A stretch of 64,000 nucleotides of DNA from Dipteris shenzhenensis. Its lineage: Eukaryota; Polypodiophyta; Polypodiopsida; Gleicheniales. Below, piece by piece: positions 1 to 12,170 of the stretch. Location: assembly GCA_047967505.1 (NCBI GenBank), contig CM106538.1; one strand, given 5' to 3'. How positions within the stretch are numbered: the stretch's first letter is position 1; every line of letters begins with the position of its first letter. The notes under the pieces are model-generated. The model searched no databases. It was given only the letters and a program-made list of their open reading frames with translations, and was not told where the DNA came from. Both the position numbers and the translations under genes were made by a program.

Positions 1-343
1 GTCATTATTGTGGTTGAAGGCCAACAACTTATCATACACATTCCAATGACATGTTTTATAGTAATGATTGAATGGAATTGAGTTGCCTTTTTTATTATGT
101 TGAATGTGAGCCTCCAAGAACAAAGTATCAATAAACATTTTCCCTCCAATGATAAAATTCTTGCTTGCTAGAACATTGTGTCGAATCCATGAGTATGATA
201 AAGTTGACAACTTGGGCATGGGGATGATCCTTCATCCTTGACTTTAAAATTTGAATATGAATTTGATGTATGACACGTACCTCTAATGGGCGTAGGCTCG
301 TGGTAGGATCAATTGGAGGTCTGACAATCTGGTTGATGTGCAA
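1..343 (-). pseudogene. Decayed ParB/sulfiredoxin-like domain protein, C-terminal part, runs off the window
   Basis: On the minus strand from 343 downward the sequence reads as a conserved-looking protein: RPLEVRVIHQIHIQILK, then KDHPHA, then after one in-frame stop YFVLGGSHST, followed by KRQL and, one frame over, HWNVYDKLLAFNHNND. A basic strand-helix start followed by GG(S/N)H(S/R)xxAxxxL is the layout of the ParB/Srx nucleotide-binding fold, where the bacterial form is GNHRxxA. At least three stops and one frameshift show that it is dead. The likely N-terminal part of the same protein lies at 640-1640. Assignment to ParB rests on this motif alone, so it is tentative; the decay itself is certain. 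Confidence 0.4.
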
Positions 344-639
344 GAAGAATGACTAACGATCAACAAGATTCTCCTTTTCTATCTTTGCATGGATTTTATT
401 TTGAAGTGTATTTGAAGTAACATCTCCAATATCTTCTCTTGGTAATTGAAGTTATTCAATGCTTTGGATCTCCCACGACCTCCTTTGTGCCTCCTTTCTC
501 TTTTAGCACCTTTGATTTCTTTGAATCTAATTTCGTATGTTTTCTTGCTTGCACAATGGCTAGAGTCTCCACAACAACATCCTCATCAGGCTCTTTTGAA
601 GGAACCATACTAGCAACTAGAAGTCATTTTTGTGGGATC

Positions 640-1640
640 GGTGTTCTCAAACCATGCCCACTTCTGGAGGTGCACTTAGTCCATGAGATAGAGAAGATGC
701 TATGAATCCATGTGAAGCTAAGGGAGCTCTTAATCCTTGGCCACTAGAGCCTCTTTTCTCACCTTCAATGTAGGAATGCATCTTTCCCTTTGACTTAGAA
801 GAAATGAGGTACTTTGATAGGCGATGTTGCCATAACCTCCTCAAATTTCTCCTCCAAATGTTCCTCAGAACTACTATTTGAAGATGATATGTCCACCTAT
901 TCTATAAACTCCTCAACCTCCACAATTTGGTTGGCTAGACAACAAATGGTATCCAATCCCTCTTGGTTCTAAAAAGAAAATTACATGTGTCGATAAGAAA
1001 AAAAATTATACATGGATAGTAACTAACCTTTCCTTCCTCTTGCTACAAAAGGAGGAGTAACGACTTTAAAAGAAAACAACTTTTCATTAACAACACAAAT
1101 AAGAGCCTTCTTATTGTTTTCCATCCCAAGCATTTCAGCTTTCCCAACCTTCCTCTTGCTTTTTGCAATATCTTTTATCTTCCATTTGGAAGCACCTTTG
1201 GAAGCATCAATGACATCTCCTCTATTCTTGATCAAGTTTGATGGTCCATTTTGAATTTTTGACATTTTGTACTTCTGTTTTGTCCCATGATTTTCTAAGT
1301 TGCATCAAAACTTCATCAAAGGGATCATGGAAATCATGAATTTGTTGTTGTTGTTGAATAGTAGGATTAGATTCCTCGCCACATTTCTTCAATTCCTTGC
1401 CTCCCTTCTTCTTCTTCGATATTTTTCTAGCTTTTTGAAAGAGCAACCTCCATTGTAGGCTTCCCAAAGGAACATATCTCTCCAAAAGTTTGTACCTTTC
1501 TTCGATTTCTTGCCACCCTTTTTCTTCTTTGATTCTTTTTGGCTTTTCAAAAGAGCAACCTTTGTTGTAGGCTTCCCAAAGGAACGTTTCTCTCTAAAAG
1601 TTTTCTTGTTCAACACGGCTACAAAACAAATAATCAAATT
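640..1640 (-). pseudogene. Lysine-rich decayed coding region, probably the N-terminus of the ParB-like relic
   Basis: Several overlapping minus-strand reading pieces share strongly coding-like, lysine-rich composition. Near 1640-1400 there is a KSQKESKKKKGGKKSKKG tract, then MSKIQNGPSNLIKNRGD near 1265, then an acidic stretch (VDISSSNSSSEEHLEEKFEEV) near 900, and SGLSAPPEVGMV near 650. Frame changes and stops separate the pieces. No domain is recognised. The same strand and the direct run into the ParB-like motif at 1-343 suggest one gene of more than 1.6 kb that continues beyond the window start. Confidence 0.35.
1385..1608. repeat. Two-copy tandem duplication, period 112 bp
   Basis: The block gagcaacctc...gtaggcttcccaaaggaac occurs at 1441 and again at 1553, with similar flanking sequence over the whole 112-bp unit. 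It lies in the lysine-rich decayed reading frame. As 112 is not a multiple of three, the duplication itself shifts the frame, giving KxxKVALLKS in one unit and NGGCSFKKL in the other. Confidence 0.8.
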
Positions 1641-2097
1641 TCAATTATTTAGCATCTAATATATGGAATATCAATTGCAAAAAGAATGACATGATAATTT
1701 CAATACTTTCAATGAATTAAGAAAGATCACTAATTTGATTGCATAAAGACTTCTACTAAAAAAACAATGAATTACAATTAAAATCAATTAGAGTTCCATA
1801 TCCACAAAATAGGACAAAGCTAATCATTGAAACAAGACTTTCGATTTTCTTTCCCAAAAAAATTTGAATACTTTTGTAAAAGCAGATGATAAGCAAAAAA
1901 GCTTGCAAAAATGCACAAATAAGACTCAAAAACATTTTTTATGATGTTTGAAAACCCATTTCCTAACTATGCATGAATAGTTTAAAACCTTGTTTTTTGG
2001 AGAATTAGCACGGCAATCTTAGTTGGATTTTTTTGCAACATAACATATTTATTTCAATTGCAATGCAATTTTTTTGAAAATATGCAAAGTTAAATAT

Positions 2098-5000
2098 GAT
2101 AGGATCTGACTCGGAAGAGGAATTACCCATGACTTCCCAAGGGGATAAGGAAACCCCCCCTCAGAACCAGGCTTTTACTGTGGTCCAAAATAAAAGAAGA
2201 CAATCCAAAATGGCCAATCCATAGAGTGATAGCCCGAATACCATGGCTAAAAAGGGATAAAAAAAGAATGGTAAGTTGAAATTGTTTCTTTCCTTACAAT
2301 GTCAGGGGACTAACTGGCCCTAGAAGAAGTGAGGATCTAGCTTTTCGGCTAAGAAACAATTCCCTCTTCCCTCATTTTTTAGCCCTTCGAGGTCAAAGTA
2401 GCTACTGACGTTCTTCAAGATAGACTTTAAAAGTTTGATAGAAGAAGAAATTTGTATGTGACTTATCATGAAGATGGTAAAGGTGGGACAGCTTTAGGGA
2501 CTCTTTCTCATTTTTGGGGTTGTATCCTTCATGATTTGGTTGATAGACAAGATAGATCGATCTCTTTATCTTGTCTCATGAAAGGGTAGTGCTTCATAGT
2601 TACATCTATCTCTGCTACAAATAGTTTTACGGATACGATGAGCACTTGGGATTTGCTAGATGCAATTGGTGAAAGAGGAATTCTCCTAGGTGACTTTGAC
2701 ATGAATCTAGCAAGGACAGATGAGCACTTGGGATTCACTAGATGCAATTGTTGAAAGAGGAATTCTCCTAGGTGACTTTGACATGAATCTAGCAAGGATA
2801 GATGGCTGGAAAAAGGCTCAGTTGTCAAAGCATCATGAGAATGCTAAGGAGTAGCTATAATTTTTTGACATGGGTAAAGATGCTCTTTTCACTTGGCACA
2901 ATAGCCAAATAGGTCCCAATAGAAGAGAGGATAGTTTTGATAGAATTTATCTTTCTCGGGACTTGTTGAGTGAGGTTTTCTCTCTGTTTTATCATATTCA
3001 TCCTACTTCTCCCTTTTTGACCATAAACCTGTCACACTCCAATGTGACTTTGGAAAGGGGAGGCCTCCATCTCTTGGTTTAAGGCTGATCCAAAACTCTT
3101 GGGCTTAGAAGTATATAGGAAAAGATATGTCATATCTGGGAGGAATGTTTCATAGAAAAACAACCCGTTGAGGTTTCTTGGCTGGAGGGAGTGAAGAGGA
3201 CCCAAAATTTTCTAATGTAGGCAAGAAAGGATAGAGCCAAGATCAGAGCACAATGAATGGACAAAATCAGAGAGACCATCAATGCTTTGGAGAGGTCAAC
3301 TAGGCTAAGGGACTCCAGAACTCAAGAAGAGTTGTTACAAGCCAGACGGGACCTAAGAATGCAAGAGTAATTAAAGCTCAATGAGTCTCGAGCCTATCTT
3401 AAAGAATAGTGGGTAGGTAACCTTGATTGGCCAACCAATAAAACTTTCAATCTAATCCAAAGAAAGAGGTCAAAGGAAGAGATCCCTCTTTTGAAAAAAG
3501 GTGACAACTCTTTAGCAGCTAATATAGCAGAGAACATTTAGCTGATTTATTAGCTCTTCCAAAAGCTTCTCTCCAATGCTATTCCCCCTAATGAGTTGCT
3601 CTTACAAGCTATAGGTTGTTGTGCAAGGAGGCCAAGAAGAGGACTATCAAAAACTTTGAGAGTGTCTACCTTGAAAAACCCCCGAAAAACCCTCCACTCT
3701 TAAAGAGATCAAGCATGCAATGGACGATATGACTGATGGTAAAATGCCAAGTGAAGATGGCCTTCTTGTAGAATTCTACAAATCCTTTTGGGAAACTATA
3801 GGTCCTTGTCTTACTGCAAGTTTGGAATGAAAGCATTATCTCCTCCTTGTTGCCCATATAAATGGGGGAGTTATTAAGCATATTCCTAATGATGGTCCTC
3901 GGGATGAACTTAAGAACTAGAGGCCTCTCATCATGATGAGCTGTAGCTACAAGATTTTTGCCAAGGCCCTTTCCCTCAGAATCCAAGATATATTTGTAAG
4001 GGTACCCACCTGCGGCCTCATTTTGAATAAGCCACCCTAGAGAATCTGCATCAATTGTAAAAAGAAAGCGAGCAATTGGACACACCTATCTAATAGACCT
4101 TTTGAACGGAAAGGGATGACTCATCTCTTCATTAACACAAACTTTGGTTGAAGCATTAGAAAGGAGTAGCCTTACGAAAAAGAAACAAAAGTCAGGGGAA
4201 TGCCCATGTCTTGTAGGGCTTGGATAATGAAGTCCCGATCCAAATAGTCATAATGTCCTGCTTGGAGTCCTTTGCAACCTCACAACCCTCCCAAATATTA
4301 ATAATTGCCTCGAGAAAGTGTCTACCTTTAATAAGCCCTTTGTGTTCTTTAAGGATCCAAGAGTCCATTTTGCCCCATTGCTCCCCTCCTTTTGGCAATT
4401 GCTTCCAATTCACTGGGATGGTTTAATCAAAATGAAACCAAAATTGGTACCATTAAAGGCATTGAGCTCCCTTCAGGTAAATAACTTATCTGCCAATAGT
4501 TTGCATATGACACTAACTTCACTCCTAAGAACACAGTGCCTTGATGTTTTCTGTGAAGCCTCGAGATCCCTAATCAACCACTCAAAAATAGGGTATGCAA
4601 CTTTAAGTGGAAATGAGAGGGAGGTTTTGAGGGACCTTGGATGCTTGAAGATTCCCCATGGCTCTGTTTTTTGCTTGCTTGGGATCCTCATTGGATTACA
4701 AATTTCAATGAAATAGAGATTGCTATCTTCTACTTATCCTACTGGGAACCGTCAAGAGATGGTCTTGAGAGTTTCATTAAGGTGTGTAGATCCTTTCTTT
4801 GGGGGGGTCCAACTAGACTGTCTAAAGTAAGGTGGCCTTTTTGCATTAAATCCAAAGGGGAAGGAGGTCTAAGGATAGTTGGCATTGAGCAAGCTACTCA
4901 TAAGCTTTCTGCCTCGTGGATTGTCAAAGCTATTATTAACCCTAGATTGGTCCCTGCTTTTACTGAGAAATACTATTCATATTCGGCCTCTCAAAGCCCC

Positions 5001-5940
5001 TAAGTGGAAAAATTTTCCTCTTCTCTTGGCTCTTTGCTCCCTAGAACCCTACACCATAAAAGGGAGCCTCTTATGGAGGTCTCTTTGGTCTACTTTTGAG
5101 AAAATCAAGAGCTTCATTGTTTTTCAAGCAAGGGTGCCTTTATGGTGGTGCTTGATTCCATTTGGGTCTTGGTGATTTTCAAGGACAAGTTGATGAATGA
5201 TGAAGATTTAGTGAGAGCAAGCCTATTATTCAAAAAGGGTCTTCAGTGCTAGGGACAATTATGGGACCGAGGAAACCTCAAATGGAAGTGTCAGTAGGAA
5301 ATACTGAGAGAGTTCTCACTCACTAATAATCAGCAGATTTTAGTCATGAAAAAAATTTCTCTGGCAAGGTGAAACTTAATGGAAGGGTGGCTCTCAGTTG
5401 GTTTATAGGAAGGAATTTAGTTGGGTAGGTACCTCCCTCTTTTTTCCCATACCAATGCCAAATTCCACTATTGACAAAGTGTACAAGGAACTCAACAAAA
5501 TGTGGAGGTTTAGGGATAGTGCTACCACTTAGAAGAATAGATATGAGTCTATTTGGGACAAAACTGCACCAAAGAAAGTCTCAACCCCGCTATGGATGAT
5601 AGTCCATATGGCCATCTGGACAAATAGCAAAAGTTTAAGATTTGGGAAAGGTGATGGTTGTTGTTGCAAACGATGTCCATGGGTGTGTGAAGATGTATTT
5701 CATCTCTTTGTGGCCTGTCCTCATGCAAGGAAAGTTTGGAAAATTGTCCATATGGTCACGGGGGAACCGTTAAATTGGAAGGCTATTCTATTAGGGGAGT
5801 CCTCCAAGTTCAAGAAGGACTTATGGCATCCGATAAGGGCACATCTTGTCTGGTTCATATGGATTGCTAAAAATGGATTTAAGATTAATAACATGATTAT
5901 CTTTGCTAACATTTCTTTTTGCAGATTGGTGGGATAGGAA
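2098..5940 (+). pseudogene. LINE (L1-type non-LTR retrotransposon) relic, copy 1
   Basis: A long decayed plus-strand element. It opens with an ORF1-like tail (SDSEEELP, TSQGDKE, near 2105-2215). An endonuclease start (YNVRGLTGPR, near 2295) follows, then GDF(D)MNLAR twice because of a local ~75-bp duplication near 2690-2810. Next come the endonuclease end (LFTWHNSQIGPNRREDSFDR, near 2885), RT fingers (KMPSEDGLLVEFYKSFW, 3750; RPLIMMSCSYKIFAKALSLRI, 3920) and the RT palm at 4500-4511. The palm reads FAYD in place of FADD, so the first catalytic Asp is lost. A zf-RVT end (EDVFHLFVACPHARKVWKI) lies at about 5690-5745. Dozens of stops and frameshifts show that it is ancient. It is the same family as the copy at 18.3-20.4 kb, which shares ALGW, INHSKIGY and NWKAIL blocks. 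Confidence 0.85.
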
Positions 5941-6356
5941 CATGGGATAGGAACAAAAGCACCTCCACAAAGCCATAGAGCTCTACAATGAGGCACACAT
6001 TCAGTTGAACATGGAATTGAACTACACGCACTCAACTACACTGAAGACTCACATACCATTGTGATAAGGTTACCTGTTGAAGATGATTGACATGTCTTGG
6101 GGCCAAGGAGATTCCTCTCAACAATGCAACATCCCCAACTCCCTCTACCCATGCTTTTATTACCCCTCCTTCTAGTCGTGCTGTTGGTTCCCCTCCCTCT
6201 ACCTGTGTTGTTGGTTCTCCCCCCTCTGCTCAACCATTCTTTAGAGCCCCCTTGCCAAGGAAAAAAGCTCTCCTCTTTACGGCTCATGGACCAGGCTGTA
6301 TGGATCAGGTCGACTCTATAGAAATTAGTACTGTGAGGCTTAAGTCTGATCCTTCA

Positions 6357-6522
6357 CATGACACATCTACAAGGAGTCCAGTTGAAAGATCGAAAGTCTC
6401 AGAAAACCAGATGGTTAAGGCAAAAGAATCTTGAGTACCTGATGACACATCTACAAGGAGTCTAGCTAAGAGACCGAAAGTCTTAGAAATCTAGATGGTT
6501 AAGGAAGAAGAAGCTTGAGTAC
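6357..6522 (+). repeat. 84-bp tandem duplication (28-residue repeat) inside the methyltransferase relic
   Basis: gacacatctacaaggagtc begins at 6360 and again at 6444. The unit is 84 bp, which keeps the frame, and encodes DDTSTRSPVERSKV... followed by DDTSTRSLAKRPKV.... Frame-preserving periodicity supports former coding function. Confidence 0.75.
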
Positions 6523-6655
6523 TTGATGACCAAGTTCTTTCTTTTTTTTTTGCAAGTCACCTCAGTTATGAAAATTACTCTCTTAGCGAATCTTTTGTAT
6601 GATTCATGTGATGTAAACCAATTATGTAAACAATATATAAAGTCTTTTTTTGAGC

Positions 6656-6682
6656 TATATATATATATATATATATATATAT
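6656..6682. repeat. (TA)n microsatellite
   Basis: An uninterrupted AT dinucleotide run of about 27 bp lies between the repeat part and the core of the methyltransferase relic. Confidence 0.95.
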
Positions 6683-8080
6683 GCAAGAAACAATGGTTCG
6701 ACAGTTGAACTTGTCAAATTGGAATCGAGTTCGGGTGGAGTATCCTGATGATAGCAAAATGAAGAGCCTTGCTCCATACTTTAATGTCTTTAAAAGCATG
6801 GAATGTGAAATCTAGTATGCAAGCCTACATGAAACTTATATTTTATGATGAAAACTTAAAAGAGATTAAATTGTTGTTTTAACTATTATATTTAACAACA
6901 TAGCAAGAAGGGTATTGAGGCTACCGTTATGCCCCCAAGCTTTAAGAAACTCATTGATCAAGCTACCAAAGAAAAAGAGTGTCACAACCAATCATTCTTA
7001 TTAATGAGATGTTCTAGTTTGATCAAGGGAGAAGACCATCCACCAAATTTTTATCATGTGATCAATAGTAATTGTAATCAATTGGCAAAGATAGTGCCAA
7101 AGAATGAGTACACAACACTTCTTATTACAAATATACCTTATGGGTTTAATATGCCTAGATCTACATTTGATGAAGTCCCTTACAAAGCAAAGGAGCTCAT
7201 GAGTTTGCTTGAATAATTCATGTCAATTACAATGACAACACTTTGGGGAGTTGTAATATTTCATTTAGACTTACAATCCGGAGCTGTAATGAGTGTGATT
7301 AATGACAAATGTTGTCGACGTGACCACCTTTATTGTTGGTAAGTAAATTAGACAAAATTCAAATATGTTTTTTTGTTAATAGTTATTGTTATTATTTCTT
7401 CTTTTGGTAAATTGAAAATTTATTTTTGCTCTACGTTACAGGATGAAGACTAATATAAGGCAGTTGAAGGGATTTGCCACAAAGAATATTTCAATTGATA
7501 CTGGTCAACAGATGGTATAAAAAGTATAGGTCACATCAAGTTTCCTCAAAATGCAGCTTTTACTCTTGATCATATTAATGATTCCTGCAATAACAAAGAA
7601 ACTTAGGCATTTAACAATGGACAAGAATGGAGAGATAGTGAACCCATATCAAAAACCACAACTCCTCATAAATCAACTCATAGATCTATTCTCTAATTCA
7701 TGAGCATGAGTGGGTCTTGATCTATTTGCTAGTTTAGGCATAGTGTTAGCATGTGCTTTAAAAAGGGGTCGAAATGTAATTGCAGTATAGAGATGAAGTT
7801 CAATGTGATTATATAAAGAAGAGGGTGATTGCAATTGATAAAGTTTCTTGATGAGCACTAAGAGCTTGGATTGAAAGGTGGAAAGCTTGATAAGAACTTG
7901 GTGGTAGCCCCCTCGCGAAAGCGTCAAGCTCCAAAGATATTGAAACCCGATTTTATGAGGCTAGGCGAGCTGGCGGATACTTGGAAGAAGGAGGTCAAGA
8001 AAGAGAAAGCAAGTGAGACTTTGATAGTAAAATCTCAGAGGGAGGAGGGTCATGGAGATCATTTTAACATATGGTAGAAT

Positions 8081-9635
8081 TGAGTAGATAGAAGATGTAT
8101 TTCTATTGAGTAGATGGAAACATAACTTAGATGATGCATCTAGTTCATTTTTGTAGAAAGAAAGATGTGGATTTCTATTGAGATTTTTGTGAAGTTTGGT
8201 CTGAATATGGAATCTTGAGACTTTTGTAAACTTGTATGCTTTGAATAGTTTTAAGCAAGAAGGCATTGAGCTTACATCATTACCTTGATAGCACTTTTCT
8301 ATTCTTTTTGTAATTTATGTGATAGTGCCTTGTTTGGTTTGGACAACATTGAGTAGAATATGCTACTAGGTACAACAACTTAAGATGTATCATGTGGTTT
8401 TTAAAAAGAAACACAAAGTTCAAGGGAAGGGAAAACAAATTTAGACTTAGAGATTACACAAAATAGATTGATATTTTTGCAATGTAATCGAGGTCCTAAT
8501 TAATTTGTGGGCATGATGTGTGAAAATTGCATAAATTTAAGAAATTTAAAAATTTTGACTACACAAAATAGAACCCTATTGAAAAAGTTATAATTTTAAT
8601 GATTTTTTAAGGGAAATTAAAAACGGGTACCAATGTTACGTACCCAAAATAGATTTCCATATAGACAAATTATACAAAATCCAATACATTCCATAGTTCT
8701 CAAATTGTATGATGTTTGTTATTTCTTTTTAAAACCTAAAACCCACAACATGTAGCTTTCCAAGAACTACTTTGATATAAAGGCACAAGCATTTAGTGTG
8801 GGAGCTCTTCTTCCTTTAACCCGAGCTACCTCATAGGAAATACATGCCCAAAGACTTTTCATATAGTAATAACATTTTTTTTTACAAAACCCCATAAAAA
8901 TGCACCTCTATAAAGAGGCATGCAAACACCAATAATGAGTATAACTCCTAAACAAGAAACCTTGAAGATAAAGGAACATGCACCTCCAAAAGGGGATTAT
9001 TATATAAAACACAACTTAGTATAGTTGTGAAATTGCTCCTCTCGAATGGCACCTTCTCCTTATTCCTCCCACCGCTTGCACAAACTTTGCTCTTGGAATC
9101 ATCTCCTTATCCTTTTAAGCATCAAAATTCGTCCATTTTTAATCTAGCTTTCCTTCCTCCTCCCACACCTACTTTTCTTCCATGTTGCTTTGATGTACGG
9201 TATTTTTAGTCACAATAGGTTAGTGCAAAAAAAAGGTATATTATTCCCATGCATTGATACTAAGATCATTTGATTAGGTTACACCCTCCACCACTTTGAC
9301 ACACTTCTATCTTTTGAACTCAATCTCCACTTCCACCACTTGCTTAAACTCCTTTTGAGACATAGTAATAGACAAATTTGTAAAAGATTTAAAATAACTT
9401 GTATTTATGTTGAAAACTACACAATGCTTTCAAACGTCCTAGTTCGAAACATGCATTCCATTTATAATTGTCTATAAAATCCAGCCCTATGATATTTGTA
9501 TGAAGTGTCTATTTACAAACTCTCTCCTTTGAGTGTTAAAATTATCTATTTACTTTGAGACCCAATCAAGGTTACTTTGGTTTTCAATATGTTGACCTGC
9601 ATTTTTGAATATTTGTAGATATGACTCAATGCATC
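8081..9635. other. AT-rich stretch with no recognised feature
   Basis: Both strands were read. Only short stop-limited frames are present, with no domain, RNA gene or clear repeat. The right end coincides with the start of the gypsy leader repeat at 9636; the expected 5' LTR of that element is not visible here. Confidence 0.5.
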
Positions 9636-10363
9636 CCATCCATTTCTTGAGCCACTAAGGGAGTTACTTACCCTATTCTAGGCAAACTCTATGAGTGGTG
9701 GATCGCTGATGAAGGTGAATTCTTGAGGGAGCATCCTGCTCAGGCAAAATTAGCATGGGTGGAGGGCAGTTTTCATGACAGTTTGACCCCCTGTTAGTGT
9801 TTTGCTCATAACTTTCTACTTGTTAGTATGATTTTGATGAAACTTATAACAACGCAAAGCTCTCTTCAAGGCGCATGTCTTTGTGTTATTAGATCTTGAA
9901 TCAAATACTATAGCAAAAAGTTATGAGTCTCTATGTTTGTTAGTCTATTTTCATGATAGTTTTTACCCCCATCTAGTAAATCGCCCATAACTTTCTGGCT
10001 GCTTCTTTGCTTCTTACGAAATTTATATCAATGCGAATCCCATCTCAATCGCATCTCTATATGTGTTTGAATCTTTGGTATCTAGAAGTTATGGGTCTCT
10101 ATGTCTAATGATATTTTGGAGAGTGTTTTGAGCTAATTGTAAAGGTATCTATGAAGGAGGTGTAATGTTTCTTTGGAACCTACCCATTCGACCCAATCAG
10201 CCCCTTCAAACTCCTCGATATATATCATTTTATGTCATGTTGAGCTGCAAGATCTTCTTTCAACAACGTATCACTCTTCTCTTTGGTGTAGACTGGCTTG
10301 CTGAGATTATGGCCTCCGCTGATCCTTTCTTTCTCCCTATGCTTGAAAACAACATCACTTGGG
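9636..10363 (+). repeat. Gypsy leader-region repeat, copy 1
   Basis: About 728 bp of non-coding sequence starting ...GAGCCACTAAGGGAG. It recurs in direct orientation at 17180-17851, with an internal gap of about 70 bp in copy 2. Near its end an ATG at 10309 begins MASADPFFLPMLENNIT, which is present in both copies and could be the original gag start. Copy 1 precedes the gag-pol remains, as a leader should. Confidence 0.75.
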
Positions 10364-11190
10364 ATGTTACCATCTTCATTCTTATATAAGAGAGGATAGT
10401 ATGGCGTGGTCTCTTAGTATAAAAGCTTCTTTTTAATGTCCCTTTCGCATTGATGAATATCTCTTTCACTCAATTCGAAAGCAATAGGAAGTGAAGAGGT
10501 GCATGAAATTTATTACCCCCAACTTCATGTCACATCTTTTGGTGGAGACGTCGAGTACATTTGGTATTGGATTCGTCCCACCTTACTAAACCGTCTCAGG
10601 TGTACTTGAGTGCATGTTATGCCTATTATAGGCATGTATTTCTGATGTTGCCTAGAAGAACTTCGTTAGAAGAGATTATAACCTGTTTAAGAGAACTTGA
10701 AGATCGTGAAGGTGATACTCAAGCTATTCACACGATCATTATGATCATATACTTTATGTTTGCACTCTTGAATATGTTGGTGAATAGACAATGCCATCAG
10801 TAGGCACAATGATAGATTGGGGATTGTTTCATGCACTGGCAGCTTGGTGTGAAGAAGAGTTGAGTCTTTGGGCAGTTTTTGACTATAATAGTGGAGTGGT
10901 GATTCTCATTGCTTTCAACTTCTTTTGCTATGCAAATGATGAAGAATACAATATCTTGAAGCTATTATGTGCCAATTGTGAGAAGGGTGATTCTTGAATG
11001 CATGTATACATAATGTTTTCATGGTGCAAGTTGGTCACTTATTTTTTAAGATTATGTTGAGGATCACATTGTGGAGGGTTTTCAACAAGTGGTTATGCAT
11101 AATTGGTATACTAAGGCTCTGTGGGATCTTGTTTGAATCTTGGTGTTTCCTTTTTGTGTTTCATCATGGTGAAGATTCCAGTGTTTTGAG
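10364..11190 (+). other. Unresolved stretch between gypsy leader and gag
   Basis: Probably the decayed N-terminal half of gag. Short frames such as EEIITCLRELEDREGDTQ (about 10660) look coding-like, but no family motif can be named and stops are frequent. Confidence 0.4.
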
Positions 11191-12060
11191 GGACCCAAGA
11201 GGAAGACACAGAGTCTTATCTTCGGGATTTTGTTTGAGGATGCCGGCTTTCTGGATGGTCCATGAAGGATCGGGCAGAGATTTTGCCAGATTTTCTTAAA
11301 GGTGTAGCCTTGAGTTGGCATGAGGCCTTGCCAGACTCTACCAAGGAGGACTGGGACTGAGTGGTGGCTGCAATGAAGTAGAGATTTGGGGTAGTGGAGT
11401 CGCCAAATGCTTGATGTTGCAGTTGGACCAGTTCTATCAAAACAAGGAGAGGGTGAGATGGTCTCTGCGTTGGCAATCTGATATTAAACTTTATGGACAA
11501 AGTATGAAAGGGCAACTTTGCGAGTTGTGGCATTTGCATCATTGGCCCCTCAAGGTCTCTCGGGTATGGAGCACTTAAAGATGAGCAAATTTGTTATGGC
11601 TTTAGAGCCTCGTCTTTGCTCAAAAGTAATGAGTAAAGATCCAACAACATACATGGAGGCACTTCGCATTGCGACCAAGAAAGAAGCTTCTCTAAAGATC
11701 AAATCCTCTTTTGTGTCTTCAACAGCTTCAACTTCTAAGGTGGAGATAATGGGCACTCCTCAAGTACCAAAGTCCTCTGAGTTAGATCATAATATCTCCC
11801 AATTGATGGCAAAGTTTGCTGATTTGAAATTGCATTTGGTTAATGCATGACAACCTAGAGCACCAAAGAGTGAAGATAGGCCTTGAGATAAGAGTGGGGT
11901 CACTTGCTATGAATGTAATGAAAAAGATCACTATTGCCCCGAGTGTCCTAGATTGAGAAAGAAAGAAGAAATTGCTTCTTTAGGGGATGAGGAAAGAGAG
12001 GTAATGATGGATAAACGGGGGCATGGTAAGCAAAAGAAGAAGAAGAAAGCAAGGAAGAAG
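11190..12060 (+). pseudogene. Gypsy gag polyprotein remnant with CCHC zinc knuckle
   Basis: Retrotransposon gag core remains are read across frames: ESYLRDF, then FLKGVALSWHEALP (about 11295), STKEDWD, and the long piece at 11518-11850 with MSKFVMALEPRL and YMEALRIATKKEASL. A zinc knuckle CYECNEKDHYCPEC (C-x2-C-x4-H-x4-C) lies at 11905-11946, followed by a basic tail. Stops include TGA 11848 and TAG 12061. It is upstream of protease and RT in the normal gag-pol order and would have formed the virus-like particle core. Confidence 0.8.
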
Positions 12061-12170
12061 TAGATGAGAAACATCAAGAAGAGGAACACCGTAGTAAGAA
12101 AAAGAAGGCATATAGAAGGAGAATTAGCCAGTCAAACTTTCCTTTAGGACAAGGCATTGGAAGCTATGAC

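Larger units (their letters stand above)
6087..8080 (+). pseudogene. Decayed beta-class DNA methyltransferase (N6-adenine/N4-cytosine type)
   Basis: Plus-strand coding remains in several frames. A proline/serine-rich part (about 6087-6300) with repeated VGSPPS and a 28-residue tandem repeat (6357-6522) precede MVRQLNLSNWNRVRVEYPDD (6692). Then comes a 95-codon stretch, 6929-7213, with the catalytic motif IV LLITNIPYGF (NIPYG at 7130-7144, bacterial D/N-P-P-Y). Downstream in another frame lie NPYQKPQLL (7641), the KP motif, and the AdoMet motif I DLFASLG (7719-7739; bacterial DPFAGSGT), followed by LKRGRNVIAV. The order IV, then KP, then FxGxG-like motif I is that of beta-class methyltransferases (N6_N4_Mtase family). 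A basic tail ends at 8075. Several stops and at least one frameshift show it is inactive. Whether it once belonged to a mobile element or a captured host gene cannot be seen here. Confidence 0.7.
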
